Positions 43,652 to 56,371 of a stretch of DNA of 64,000 bases are shown here, piece by piece; position 1 is the stretch's first letter; the number at the start of each line of letters is the position of its first letter. The stretch comes from Haematobia irritans. Lineage: Eukaryota; Arthropoda; Insecta; Diptera; Muscidae. The DNA lies in NCBI RefSeq assembly GCF_050003625.1, contig NC_134397.1:277692070-277756069 (forward strand), given 5' to 3'. Made by a program: the position numbers and the translations under genes. The notes under the pieces were generated by a model. It was not told where the DNA came from. It did not search any database and was given only the letters and a program-made list of their open reading frames with translations.

Positions 43652-44951
43652 AAGGGTGATACGGTCAAAATTTGGTCAAGGGAAAACGCGTGTAAATCGG
43701 TGAAATCGTTTATTTAAAAAATCAAATTAAATTTCTTTTTCAAGTTCAATTAGTATAAAATTCAGGAAAAATATTCAGTTAGACTTTCGCTTTTCCAAAT
43801 CCGAATTGCCGGGCCTCACGCTTGACACCTGCCATCAGATTTTGTACAGCCACCTTGTCCACCTTCTTCGCCGCAGAAAGCCAGTTTGCCTTGAACTGCT
43901 GCTCGTCCTTGGCAGTTTTTTTGGTCTTCTTTAGGTTCCGCTTGACAATAGCCCAGTATTTCTCAATTGGACGGAGCTCTGGCGTGTTGGGAGGGTTCTT
44001 GTCCTTGGGAACCACCTGCACGTTGTTGGCGGCGTACCACTCCATGGCCTTTTTACTGTAATGGCAAGATGCCAAATCCGGCCAAAACAGTACGGAACAA
44101 CCGTGTTTCTTCAGGAAAGGTAGCAGACGTTTATTCAAACACTCTTTCACGTACATTTCATGGTTGACAGTCCCGGAAGCTATGAAAATGCTGCTTTTCA
44201 AGCCACAGGTACAGATGGCTTGCCAAACCAGATATTTCTTTGCGAACTTTGACAGTTTTATGTGCTTGAAAATATCTGCTACCTTTCCCCTTCCTTTTGC
44301 CGTATAAAACTCATGTCCCGGAAGCTGCTTGTAGTCGGCTTTGACGTAGGTTTCGTCGTCCATTACCACGCAGTCAAACTTCGTCAGCATCGTCGTGTAC
44401 AGCCTCCGGGATCGCGCTTTGGCCGTCGTATTTTGTTTATCATCGCGATTTGGAGTCACTACCTTCTTGTAAGTCGATAGTCCGACTCGTTTTTTGGCTC
44501 GATGCACGGTTGTAGACGATACACCCAGCTTATTTGCGGCATCTCGGAGAGAGAGGTTAGGTTTTCGCTTGAAACTACCGGCAACTCTCTTTGTCGTCTC
44601 AGCGGCTTCCGGTTTTCGATTTCCCCCCGATCCAGACTTCCTGGCTGTCGACAAACGTTCCCCAAACACTTTAATTACATATGTAACGGTTGATTTGGCA
44701 ACTTTTAGCGATTTTGCCAGCTTTGCGTGCGAGTAGCTCGGATTTTCGCGATGCGCGAGCAAAATTTTGATACGCTGCTCTTCTTGCTTGGACGGCATTT
44801 TGACAACTGAAGAGTGAATTCCAAAATCAAAATAGGAGCAACATTCTACACACACACACCTTCAAAATGAGGGGTGTTCAGGTTTTTTAAATGCAAAATT
44901 GAAATAAATACGTCAAGTTTATATTGACCAAATTTTGACCGTATCACCCTT
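43652..44951 (-). mobile_element. Complete DD37E Tc1/mariner element
   Basis: Terminal inverted repeats of at least 28 bp are identical at the two ends (AAGGGTGATACGGTCAAAAT...). TA lies at 43650-43651 and 44952-44953. The 1,300-bp length and one full-length ORF are what an autonomous element of this type should show. It lies inside the hAT-like element. Confidence 0.93.
43779..44798 (-). CDS. DD37E transposase, intact 339-residue ORF
   Basis: Cut-and-paste transposase acting in the nucleus on the element's own ends. I chose the start at 44798 (MPSKQEEQRIKILL) because the upstream in-frame ATG at 44855 adds 19 residues unlike the family. Residues 22-46 and 82-104 look like two helix-turn-helix motifs (HAKLAKSLKVAKSTVTYVI; LRDAANKLGVSSTTVHRAKK). 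The catalytic triad is D147 or D148 (VVMDDETYVK), D241 (LFWPDLASCHYS) and E279 (TPELRPIEKYW). There are 37 residues between the last two, which defines the DD37E group known from mosquitoes and other insects. The basic C-terminus (KREARQFGFGKAKV) is complete. There is no stop, frameshift or insertion. Activity is inferred, not shown. Confidence 0.92.
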   Translation of the reverse strand: MPSKQEEQRIKILLAHRENPSYSHAKLAKSLKVAKSTVTYVIKVFGERLSTARKSGSGGNRKPEAAETTKRVAGSFKRKPNLSLRDAANKLGVSSTTVHRAKKRVGLSTYKKVVTPNRDDKQNTTAKARSRRLYTTMLTKFDCVVMDDETYVKADYKQLPGHEFYTAKGRGKVADIFKHIKLSKFAKKYLVWQAICTCGLKSSIFIASGTVNHEMYVKECLNKRLLPFLKKHGCSVLFWPDLASCHYSKKAMEWYAANNVQVVPKDKNPPNTPELRPIEKYWAIVKRNLKKTKKTAKDEQQFKANWLSAAKKVDKVAVQNLMAGVKREARQFGFGKAKV

Positions 44952-45205
44952 TAATACGGGATGAAATTAATCGAAAGTACTGTTGTTACTTTTACAACAC
45001 ATACTAGATATATATTTTGACATTTGCCGTTTTTGAAAACAATTACTAAAAAACACGTTGTGTTTTCCCCAATGTACGTACGTACAAAAATACATATCGT
45101 ACATTTTAAACGTTTACTCACACTACGCTAAGTACTAGCTAAATTTGAAATTACCTACACAGTGTAATTTCAAAGTTACACATTTCATTCAAGTAATATT
45201 TTATT

Positions 45206-45325
45206 CGGAGCGGTTTTTCATTTGGAAACCGCTCCGCTCCCGCTCCGCTCCGGATTTTAGAAATGCCGCTCCCGCTCCGCTCCCGCTCCGGCAAAAAAAG
45301 GGCTTGCTCCGCTCCGCTCCGGATC
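45206..45325 (+). repeat. GCTCC-word array, right hAT arm
   Basis: GGAGCGGTTTTTC, then CCGCTCCGCTCCCGCTCCGC and similar runs to the terminus. The word is mainly in the same orientation as in the left arm rather than inverted. Confidence 0.9.
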
Positions 45326-45940
45326 CCTGTGGGAGCTATATCTAAATCTGAACCGATTTGGATGATATTTTGCACATAGAGTCAGCGCTATAGAAGATTA
45401 GCGTAAGCCATGTTTGAGTAAGATCGGTTGATAAATAATGGTTTTATGGCCAAATTTGTGAAAATAGGGCGATATATATGGGAACTATAGCTAAATCTGA
45501 ACCGATTTCTATGATTTTTTGCACATATAGTAAGTGCTATAGAAAACTAGATTTGGCCAACTTTGAGTCAGATCGATTGCTAAATAAGGGACTTATGGCC
45601 AAATTTGGGAAAATCGGGTGATACATATATATGGGAGCTATATCTAAATCTGAACCGATTTGGATGAAATTTGGCACACTCCAATCGACCACCCTGATTG
45701 GATTACTTTGTGGCAATGTTGACGTCGATCGGTTAGTAAATAAGCGCAATCTGACCCAATTTATCGAAATCTGACGAAACATACATATGGGAGCTATATC
45801 TAAATTTGATCCGTTCGTCTCTGTACCAAAACAAAACGCCACGTACCAAATGTCATCAAAATCGGTTAATAATTGCGACAGGAATTTGCGAACAACAAAT
45901 ACATGGAAATAATTATTTATATGTAGTTGAATGTTATTAT

Positions 45941-46912
<972 letters not shown>

Positions 46913-46918
46913 ACATAT

Positions 46919-47212
46919 TTACAAATTTGTGCAAAAATATAATATAATTACTACGAAAGAAGCATTTCCAAAATTCTGTAAGCAATAAGTTTTTATATTA
47001 GATTTAAAGGTAGATATTCGTGTTGTGTCTTTAATCCATTGTGGTATATTTTTATATACTAAACATCCATTGTACTCAATATTTTGCTCAAATGTTTCCA
47101 ATCTACACATCTTAAAATGTAAATTAGAGGAATTTCTCGTGTTGATAAATGTTTGGTTCCTTCGAAATTCTATGGATCGATGTCCAATATGACTTTTTTC
47201 GACATTTTCCAC
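46919..47212 (-). pseudogene. LINE C-terminal fragment
   Basis: A 97-residue minus-strand frame with GHRSIEFRRNQTF, SSNLHFKMCRLETFEQ and YNGCLVYKNIPQWIKD...FKSNIKTY. This pattern is typical of the C-terminus after the RT in CR1/Jockey-type LINEs. The TA repeat lies just beyond its 3' end and may have grown from the element's tail (inference). Confidence 0.55.
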
Positions 47213-47214
47213 AG

Positions 47215-47590
47215 CCTAATGAAATTTCACATTTTTTAAGTATATCTCAAACACTATATGAACTAAACGTGGGTGTAAAGTTCAATGACCCTACACATAA
47301 GTTCAATATGAAGTAAAGCAAAAGAGAAATGGTTGGAATGAGCTACTGTATAGTTAAAATGGTCACGATTTGGCGCCAATAATTTTCTTCTTTACTTAAT
47401 TCAAAGTCTTTTTCTTTCTACAAGAGGGTGTAAATTCATGAGCTGCAGTTAAAAATACAACAGAGCTTTAAATTTTACTGGCTTTAACAACGCTTTGTGG
47501 AAATTTCAAAATCTGGAGTACAATTTAGTTCAATTTTCGCTCGATTTAGTTTATTCTTCCTATAAAACAATTTACATTTTTTCGTTGCAA
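47215..47590. mobile_element. Degenerate copy of the CACAG-ended MITE
   Basis: Shares GTTAAAATGGTCACGATTTGGCGCC, broken by substitutions, and AATTTAGTTCAATTTTCGC with the complete element at 61381-61849. The ends are not clear. Confidence 0.5.
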
Positions 47591-47690
47591 TGAAGACTCG
47601 GATATAAAATGGAGAACCCTTGTCGTAGAGCTAAACACAGAATCGCATAGCGTGGAGCTAAACACAGAATCGCACATTAATAAGAAGAAA
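47588..47690 (+). mobile_element. SINE mid-body fragment with a small duplication
   Basis: GACTCGGATATAAAATGGAG and CCCTTGTCGTAGAGCTAAAC match the SINE body. GAGCTAAACACAGAATCGCA appears twice. Confidence 0.6.
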
Positions 47691-48945
47691 TTGGTATAAA
47701 AAATACTTAAGAAATTGATATCAATTCAATCAATTTAGATATTTTTTGGTTATACAGATGTAGTTTCTAAATTAAGAATACACTTCATTAATATCTGGAT
47801 GAAGTAGAGATCCCAAGCCTGCAATATTAAATCGATAAATTCTCAGTGGGGATTCTTTCCCATAGACCACGGAGCTACAGAATTTTATTTCCTCCTGAAA
47901 ACAATCATGCAAAAGAGGTTAACAGTTGAAGAAAAATGTCAGACCTTTGCTTGGAGTAACAACAATAGACATATTGTTTAAGGTTCGCGATGACTAAAGA
48001 CAAGAACAACAACTATAAAGGCATTATAGAAATGAAAAAAAAAAAACAAATTACAATAATAACCATAGTCTCTTGTGGGGCCAAAGGCTAAACGGAAATT
48101 CCAGTACTAGCTCCGGTTGGAGCAGCGAAAATAAAGGCTATAGTGATGACGATATAATATCAGCATCACCATTCCCAAAGGCATTTTAAAGACACTGTCG
48201 TTTAAACATCACTACCAATAATTTTGTCCTACAAATTATCCATCCATACTTTGGAATACACGAAAGGGGTGTAGACAACTCTAACTTCGAATATTGAAAT
48301 AATAATTATGCCTTTTTTCGCGGAAATGAAAACCAAAAGAGAGGATAAACGTCTGTAGTCGCTATGCAAAATGCAAATGATGACCTCTAACATCAACTTA
48401 CGATTCTGCTTAAATGGAAAAAAACAACCCGAGGCCGATTTCAATGTGACATGGAGTCACAAAGAAGTCGTCTCTAAACGTTTCAGATAATGTTATGGTA
48501 ATTGTCAGCAAAGTTTGTTGTTGTTTAAGTTTAAGAGTGTAGCATAAATTCAACTTGGAAAAGTGAACAACATTAAATTGTCATCAAGGCTCTTGAATTG
48601 GGGCATTAGCTAGACGAGTTCAAAGAAATTTCAAAGTGTTCGTAGTATACGAAAATTATAAAACAAAAAAATATTTGATTTCCAAACTACAAGGATAATA
48701 ATCAATGCAATTATTATAAAATAAAATGCTGTAGACCAATTGAGTTGAAACAAATAATAACCTTAAATTAGACCAAACAAAAGGAGTGAATTTTTGTTGG
48801 GTTTCTATTCAATCAATCAACTTGTGTAGGCTAGAAATGGAAGAACTTTCATTTAGTTATGTTTCGTAAACACGAATGTATGATGGTTGAGATTCCTATA
48901 ACTTTAAGGGTGACAATTTAGATATAGGATCTTATAGGCGAACTC
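47691..48945. other. Stretch without a recognisable gene
   Basis: No element or coding domain recognised on either strand. Confidence 0.45.
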
Positions 48946-49056
48946 GTAACGGGCAGAACTCAGTGATAATAGAGAAGCTCACCACTGTGGTATCACTATG
49001 GACTAAATAGTATAACTGAGCCTGATACATCGGGCTGCCACCTAACCTAACCTAAA
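48946..49056 (+). mobile_element. SINE 3' fragment
   Basis: GGGCAGAACTCAGTGATAAT, GAGCCTGATACATCGGGCTG and the CCTAACCTAACCTAA tail are present. The 5' two thirds are absent. Confidence 0.85.
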
Positions 49057-49804
49057 CAATGAGACACCCAAGGACAAGTAAACATTCAAAAGAATGTCGC
49101 TAGATGCATTCCCAAAAAAGGAGTGTTTTGAAAAAGAAAGAGTAAAAGTGCTAGCATCTGACATCTTATCATTTGTTGGTAGTAAATTGTAAAAACAATC
49201 ATGCGAGCAGGCTGATATGTGGATGAGTCCTTTTCAATCGCACCAAATCCTCAGCATAGGCTTTGGACCATTAATTTCGTTTCAGTAAAGAATAGCTGAT
49301 GTTGTCCATAAACTTTTTCACAGACAATTCATGTGATAACCTTGCAGTTCTTTTTGTAAATATCATTTTTTAAATGGTTCAAATTCGTTTGCTTTAGTTC
49401 CTTGGCAATGTTATATCTACATATGTTATGGTCCTCGCACAATCGTTTCCAAAATTTCATCATTTTTTAACTATAGCTCAACTAGAGTGAGGTGCATTTT
49501 CCACAATAAATTTTTCCTGGAAGTATCGTATCAGTTTGCGAACTGATCATTCCCAAAAACTTTGCGAATTTCGTTGATGGCTTGAGAGGCATTCTTTTCC
49601 TTTCCATAAAATAAAAAAAAACACTTTATACTTATTGGAAAAAATATTTTGTTTTACTTCATTTTAAAAATGTGTTAAGACATTTTCCGCAGTCTAATAA
49701 GAGTTTCTTTATTTCACGTATATCTCAAAAATTTTATTAATAAAAATGGTAGCTAAAACTACAAAAATGTCAGTTAACTGTCATTATTTACGAATGCATT
49801 TTAA
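49057..49804. other. AT-rich stretch without a gene
   Basis: A segment near 49640-49740 weakly resembles the CACAG-ended MITE. Nothing else recognised. Confidence 0.45.
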
Positions 49805-51484
49805 AACAAGTAAGGAAAGTCTAAAGTCGGGCGGGCCGACTATATTATACCCTGCACCACTTGGTAGATCTAAATTTTCGATACCATATCACATACGTCA
49901 AATGTGTTGGGTGCTGTATATAAAGGTTTGTCCCAAATACATACATTTAAATATCACTCGATCTGAACAGAATTTGATAGACTTCTACAAAATCTATAGA
50001 CTCAAACTTTAAGTCGGCTAATGCACTAGGGTGGAACACAATGTTAGTAAAAAATAAAAAAAATATGGGAAACATTTAAATCTGAAGCAATTTTAAGGAA
50101 ACTTCGCAAAAGTTTATTCATGATTTATCGCTCGATATATATGTATTAAAAGTTTAGGAAAATTAGAGTCATTTTTACAACTTTCGAAGAAGCAGTGGCG
50201 ATTATACAAGGAAAATGTTGATATTTTGACCATTTTTTTCGAAATCAGAAAAACATATATATATGAGCTATATCTAAATCTGAACTGATTTCAACTAAAT
50301 TTATCACGCATAGCTGTGCAAAATTTCAACTAAATCGGAGCAAAAATTTGGCCTCTGTGGTCATATGAGTGTAAATCGGGCGAAAGCTATATATGGGAGC
50401 TATATCTAAATCTGAACCGATTTCAACCAAATTTGGTACGCATAGCTAAAATGCTAATTCTACTCTCTGTACAAAATTTCAATTAAATCGGAGTAAAAGA
50501 TTGGCCTCTGTGGTCATATGAGTGTAAATCAGGCGAACGATGTATGGGAGATATATCTAAATCTGAACAGATTTCAATAAAATTTGGCACACTTGACTAC
50601 ACTACTAATTGTACTCCTAGTGCAAAATTTCAACCAAATTTGGGGTAAAACTCTGGCTTCTGGGACCGTATTAGTCTATATCGGGCGAAAGATATATATG
50701 GGAGCTATATCTAAATCTGAACCGATTTCTTCCAAAATCAATAGGGTTCTATTCTGAGCCAAAACACATAATTGTGCCAAATTTTAAGTCGATTGGACTA
50801 AACTGTGACCTAGACTTTGATTACAAAAATGTGTTCACGGACAGACGGACATGGCTATATCGACTAGGAGCCCACCATGGGCATTTTTGCCAAAGACGCC
50901 ATGTGTCTATCTCGTCTCCTTCTGGGTGTTGCAAACATATGCACTAACTTATAATACACTGAAATAACAGTGAACCCACCAGGAAAGAAAAATTTAGTTA
51001 GTTTTAGAAAAAATATATTAATTTTAGAAAATTTTAACTAAATTGTATTAGAAACGCGGATGTCACGCCGATTTCACAAAACTAAGTAAATAATTTTCGA
51101 TAAATTCAAGAAAATTTATTAGACATAATTAATTTTGTTCACTTGTTGAAGAAAATTTCGTAGTTTGAAGGAACAAATTGGAGTTAAAAATTGCAAAAAT
51201 GTCTTTAGTACCATACGAAGTTCATGATGTGCTCATTACTGGTAAAATTTACAAATTTTAAAAAAAATTCTGAACTATTTTGTGGGAGACCCGAAATTGT
51301 GCATAATATTTTCCTCTATTTTAGTTATTTTAACTAACGTACGCAAAAAATTATTAACGTCATGGAAACTTTCTTAAAACGTAAAAATTGCATGAACTTA
51401 AATTAAATTAAATCAGCTTTAGTGAAATATAGGGTTCACTTTTTTTTTGAGTGTACCCTGTTCCACAGTGTGGCGCAGGGTATA
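49805..51484 (-). mobile_element. DINE family II copy c, with a MITE insertion
   Basis: Left end AACAAGTAAGGAAAGTCTAA with hairpin GTCGGGCGGGCCGAC. The right end CCACAGTGTGGCGCAGGGTA closes it. Near the right end a 497-bp MITE (50957-51453) splits AATACCCTGTT, which is intact in copy b at 29392. Confidence 0.8.
50957..51453 (+). mobile_element. CACTG/AGTGAACCC MITE, copy 1
   Basis: Ends CACTGAAATAACAGTGAACC and GGGTTCACTTTTTTTTTGAG plus TG, inverted to each other. TA lies at 50955-50956 and 51454-51455. The uninterrupted DINE sequence in copy b confirms both edges. No ORF. Confidence 0.88.
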
Positions 51485-51759
51485 AATATCAAAAATTTGA
51501 TTAACATTTAGCTCGCTATCAACGCAGGCTGTTTCTTTGTCCAAATTAATTTTTCAACATATTATTACATTTTTCATGTTGGACATGAGGATGAAGGCAT
51601 TTGTGCTATTAAGTTATTGAAAAGAAAATACCAGATATCAATCAACACAATACATGTTTCATAGCCACCAGTGTAGATCAATTTTTCCACTTTGTAGTTC
51701 ATTTTCTCCATAAAATAGTTTTCTTTTTTTTTTTTTGCATGTAGCTAATGTTTTCATTA
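51485..51759. other. Short spacer between DINE copy and MITE
   Basis: The last 100 bp (TCCATAAAATAGTTTTCTTT) resemble the CACAG-ended MITE terminus. No gene. Confidence 0.4.
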
Positions 51760-52277
51760 CACTGAAAAAACAATGAACCCACCAGGGAGAAAACTTTCGG
51801 TTAATTTTAGAAACTTTTGAATATTTGTAAAAAATTTTAACTAAACAGTATTACAAACGTTGGCATCACGCCGATGTCATAAAAATAAGTAATTATTTTT
51901 CGACAAATACAAGAAAATTTATTAGACATAACTAAGTTTTTTCACTTGTTAAAGAAAATTTTGTAGTTTGAAGAAACAACTTGGAGTTCAAAATTGCAAC
52001 AATATCTTTAGTGACATACGAAGTTCACGATGGACGCATTTTTCGTAAAATTTACAAATTTAAAGAAATTCTGAACTATTTTGTGGAAGACACGAATTTA
52101 GTTAATCTTTATGCTTCATTTGAGTATATTTTTTTCCTCGGGTTTAGTTAATTTAACTAACGTACACAAAAAAGTATTAGAGTAAAGAAAACTTTCTCCA
52201 AACATAATATTTCTATGAACTAAAATAAAGTTAAATTGGCTTTAGTGAAATAGAGAGTTCACTTTTTTTTTTGAGTG
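51760..52277 (+). mobile_element. CACTG/AGTGAACCC MITE, copy 2
   Basis: Same termini as copy 1 with TA at 51758-51759 and 52278-52279. The body is alignable throughout (ACTTGTTAAAGAAAATTT, GAACTATTTTGTGGAAGA). It carries about 20 extra bases and many substitutions, so the two copies are not recent duplicates of each other. Confidence 0.88.
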
Positions 52278-53693
52278 TAGTTTAACTTTTTTAACTTCAC
52301 AAAAAGAAAAACATTTTGATTTTGGTGAAGTCTAAAATGTCATATTTCCAACCACATGATGTTAAGGTGTCATCTCATCTCAAAAATACATGCGATTAAC
52401 CATTATAGGTAGCGTTATCATACAGAAACTCCAACTCAAATTCTGCAAGGATACAACTAAGTTATATGCTGCAAAGTATCTAAGATTTCCACAGCTAACA
52501 CTAACCTCTTTGATATCTGTTTGCATTATTTATTTTTTGTGTGTGTACTAAACACTTACAAAGACCAGAAGGAAGCCACATAATTCTCTTTTTCCATACC
52601 AAGCATAGTTTTGCAATCAATTCATACCTTTCAAAAAGGGTTTAGTTTTTTTTTCTCAATAAATCGGATTCTATACCATTTTTCAACTGCATATGACAGT
52701 ACATTCTTTGTAATATGTCAAAAAACGACCGCCTTTGATTCGTGACTTAGTCATGTATAAAATTCATACAATCAATTCTGTTGTGCTTTCACTGTTGTGG
52801 CTCATGTCTGCATGTGTACACTTCTATTAACACTAAATCCACAAAATTATTCTTTAATTAACTTTCATTTGCTCCACAATATTTTTGCCAAAGAACAAAG
52901 ATTTATTTTGTGGCTCTACAGCACAACAAAAATCAAACCAAGCAGAATGAACCGACATCAACAATGGTGGTGGTGGTGGTGGGTGTAATGCAAACAGATA
53001 TCAATGTCAGTTGAGAGTGTTTTATTAGTTTCCCACCAACCATGATGATGTTCTCATACAGTTCGAAACAACAAATCAATATGGGACTACAATACACTCG
53101 GCGATACACTCAAACAAACACAATCGCAATGAATGAAAGCCACACTCGTATTCATATAACCGCAGTTCATGCGGAACAATGCACACCACAAGCACCCAAT
53201 AATGACAATTCCTCTATATAAATATATACATATTTGTGAGACACATACATATGAGTGTGTGTGTTTGTGTGTGCATAATATATGTAGTTTTATCTATGAT
53301 GATATCCTTAATAATGTTCAAACTATTATATTGTTATATCGATTTGTCATATTACAGCGGAGAGACAAAGTACAGCAGCATGCAACCTCTTACAAATCCC
53401 ACTGAACCAACCACACATACACACACAAACAACCACACAAGAGAGCTAAATGAGACCAACTGAGCACTTACCAATACTAATACTAATGCCATCAACTAAA
53501 CTAAAATATGGACAAACAAAACATTCATATGAAATCTAGAGATGGAATATAATTTCAAAACCGAATATTATTTACAATTCAAACTAAATTCAGATTTATT
53601 ACTGCTCAAGTATTTTTCAGCTAATTTAGCTCAAGAAAAAGAAGAATTTTTAGATAAAATACTTCCGCAGTATACGCAGGGAATACGTTCAAT
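52278..53693. other. Stretch with simple repeats, no recognisable gene
   Basis: GGT run at 52965-52981, TGTG-rich tract near 53250-53275, CACA tract near 53410-53435. The short reading frames show no domain. Confidence 0.5.
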
Positions 53694-54330
53694 GCACTGA
53701 AAAAAACATATAGTTCTGAGGCCATAAATTTCATTTCCTCAAAAAACAAATGCGTTTTTTGCTTAACATAGAAGTCGCATTTCTCTAATATAAAGTTATT
53801 TTCCTTGTGCAAAAGTCTAAAGACTTTTCAATGATGTCGGTTCGTCCTTATAATTAAGTGATTTGACTTAAAAATGGGCATTTAATATGAAAGACAATTT
53901 AGTTAGTTTGGCTTTAATAATTCTGAAAAATTCTTCAAAATTAATGATATTGGCTTTAAATTTGTTGTCTCTTTGAATACAATCTGGAATACAAAGCTAA
54001 AAAGCTCTTAAAAAATTGGACACATTTTTCAATGATTTATTTCTAGTATTTTATAGGACAATTTACACTTGAAACATAGCATAATTTCTACATGAATACG
54101 AGTCAGAATTGGAAAATCTAAGGTGTCGTTAACACATTTTAAAGAACTTTGAGAGCAAATAAAGAAAAACGCAGAAAAAGCGAATAAATTGAAGTAACAA
54201 GTTCGCAAAACTCAAAGGAGAATTGTGTCTTAAATGTATCCTTACTTAAATTCTCCACTTCATTGGCTCAGAATCAATACCAAAATATTTAGTGTAAATG
54301 CAAAATCTTTGGAAACGATGCAGCTTTCCA
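53694..54330 (-). mobile_element. CACTG-ended MITE, intermediate member
   Basis: Left end GCACTGAAAAAAACATATAG. The body matches 42947-43572 in reverse (GAAGTCGCATTTCTCTAATA, ATTGGCTCAGAATCAATACC). The right terminus has decayed near CAAAATCTTTGGAAACGATG. Confidence 0.6.
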
Positions 54331-54389
54331 GTGGTTACTTTCAAAACTTATACCTGATTGGACACTAATTTTTCAACAACATCAACAGC

Positions 54390-54485
54390 TGTTGGCATTT
54401 CTGAGTGTTGCAATGATTCTCTAAGTGGATTCACCGTAATGTTAAACGCCGTACGTACTCGGCGATAAAAAGGAGGTCCCGCGTT
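54390..54485 (+). mobile_element. Degenerate SINE mid-body fragment
   Basis: GGCATTTCTGAGTGTTGCAA, AAGTGGATTCACCGTAATG and CGGCGATAAAAAGGAGGTCC match the SINE body with substitutions. Confidence 0.75.
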
Positions 54486-54800
54486 ACTGTACTGCTCCAC
54501 CCACGGACTGCTGGCGGGAGCCACTGATGCTTCACTACGAATACACTCGTATTTTAGTGCCTTTGTTTCCAAGCTTTTGGTTCCTGAGCTTAAAAAATTT
54601 ACTCGCTAGGTACCATACAAATATTACTCAATTTGAGCCTTCTAGGAAGTGTTGCCAGTTTTGGAAATTTTGAGTTGGAATCTTATGGATTTAATGCTTA
54701 GGGAATGGATAAAGAAATTCTAGTCATTTTCGTTTTGAGCCCGTGAAATAAAAAAATAACCTTACTTATCTTTATATGACTTGAAATTCGGTATCATATT

Positions 54801-56371
54801 TATATCCTTCACCACTACTGTGGTACAGGGTATAATGAGTTTGTACATTTGTATGTAACGCCAAGAAGTCTGAGACCCATCGTTTAGTATACCGATCGTC
54901 TTAAAATTAAATTCTGAGTCGATTTAGCGATGTCCGTCTGTCTGTTCATGTATTTTTGTGCGCCAAGTACAGGTCGCAGTTTAAGTCCGATCGTCCCCAA
55001 ATTTGGCATATGGTCGTTTTTTTTGGAACAAAGACAATCGCTGTTGATTTTGGAAAAAAATGGTTCAGATTTAGATATAGCTGTCATATATATTTATCCC
55101 CGATCTGGTCATAATTGGCGTGTTTATCAACCGATGTTCTTCAAGTTCCGTACATCCGAATATTTTATGAGCCTCGAAAAACTTGCAAAATATCAGCCAA
55201 ATCAGTTCAGATTTAGATATAGCTCCCACATATATCTTTCGTCTGATTTAGACTCATATGGCAACAGAGGCCAACATTTACTACAGATTTTCGTGAAATT
55301 TTGAACAGAGAGTATAATTGACATTCTATTAATGCTTGGTAAATTTGATTGAAATCGGTTCAGATTTAGATATAGCTCCCATATATATATTTCGTCCGAT
55401 TTGCACTTATATGGCCTCAAAAGCCAGAGTTTTGCCCTGACTTGCCTAAAATTTTGCACGAGAGGTACTTTTAACGGTGTCGTTATGTGTGCCAAATTTG
55501 GTCAAAATCGGTTCAGATTTAGATATAGCTCCCATATATATCTTTCGTCCGATTTGCACTTATATGGCCTCAAAAGCCAGAGTTTTGCCCTGACTTGCTT
55601 CAAATTTTGCACAAGGAGTACGTTTAATAGTATCGGTAAGTGTGACAAATTTGGTTGAAATCGGTTCAGATTTAGATATAGCTCACATATATATCTTTCG
55701 CCCGATTTACACTCATATGACCACGGGGCCAAAGTTTACGTGAAATTTTGCAGAGATTGCAGAACTATTATTCTAACTATGCATGTCAATTTTAGTCAAA
55801 ATCGGTTCAGATTATATATAGCTCCCATATATACGTACACCAGAGTTGGGGAAATATGGTAGACTGTTTCATATCTTAGACCCATTTTCAATGTGATTTT
55901 GCTCCAATTGACTGGATAGTTTCCACAGAGAATATATTTAATATGATATTTACGTGTGTCAAGTATTCGTCTTTCCGGTTCCCACACTTTACACAAAATT
56001 CTGTGATGATTTCCCCATATCATAGTCATATCCTACACAATGTAATGCCAAAATTTCCACAGAACAGTTGAGTTTTAAATAAGGCTCCAAGTCGCCCGAC
56101 TTGACCAAATAATATATCACAACCCACACTTGACCACATATCTTGTCGAGATCTAACCAATATCCTTGTAAAATCGCCACTGATGTGTAGCAGAAATTGT
56201 AAATATTACAAAAATTGTCCTATATCTCGAATACATATGTATCACCTGATAAATCATAAATGCTCTTTTGTACAATTGCATTAAAAATTCTCTCGCTTCA
56301 TATTTCCCATTTTTTTTACTAACATTGTGTTTCATCCCAGGGCGTTAGCCGATTTAAATTTTAATTCTAGA
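54801..56371 (+). mobile_element. DINE family II copy d (3' truncated)
   Basis: Starts TATATCCTTCACCACTACTG, parallel to copy a in order and spacing, with GTCCGTCTGTCTG (about 54930). Tandem units follow to 56371 (GGGCGTTAGCCGATTT), corresponding to about 23240-23270 in copy a. The 3' hairpin is absent. Confidence 0.8.

Larger units (their letters stand above)
41329..45329. mobile_element. hAT-like element (4,001 bp) with 8-bp target duplication
   Basis: The 16-bp terminal repeats CAGGGATCCGGAGCGG (left) and its exact complement (right) are flanked by TGGGAGCT at 41321-41328 and 45330-45337. CAGGG-type ends and an 8-bp duplication are the hAT signature. Both subterminal arms hold arrays of GCTCC words. 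No hAT transposase or BED/dimerisation domain is seen. The interior is filled by a DINE III copy, MITE sequence and a DD37E element. It is a non-autonomous element that became a landing platform. Confidence 0.88.
40452..45905 (-). mobile_element. DINE family III region, split by a hAT-like element
   Basis: Left end AACAAGTGAGTAAAATAGAA with hairpin GGGCGGGGCCGACT, and a short complete unit up to CCACTATGTGGTTTAGGATA (40783). Further family III units (ATATCTAAATCTGAACCGAT) run to 41328 and resume at 45338. The gap is the 4,001-bp hAT-like element. The copy ends at ...AACAACAAATACATGG (45905), exactly where other copies enter their GACG microsatellite. Confidence 0.7.

Noticed and set aside
43822..44736. 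Plus-strand ORFs across the DD37E element
   Set aside because: Antisense shadows of the intact transposase.
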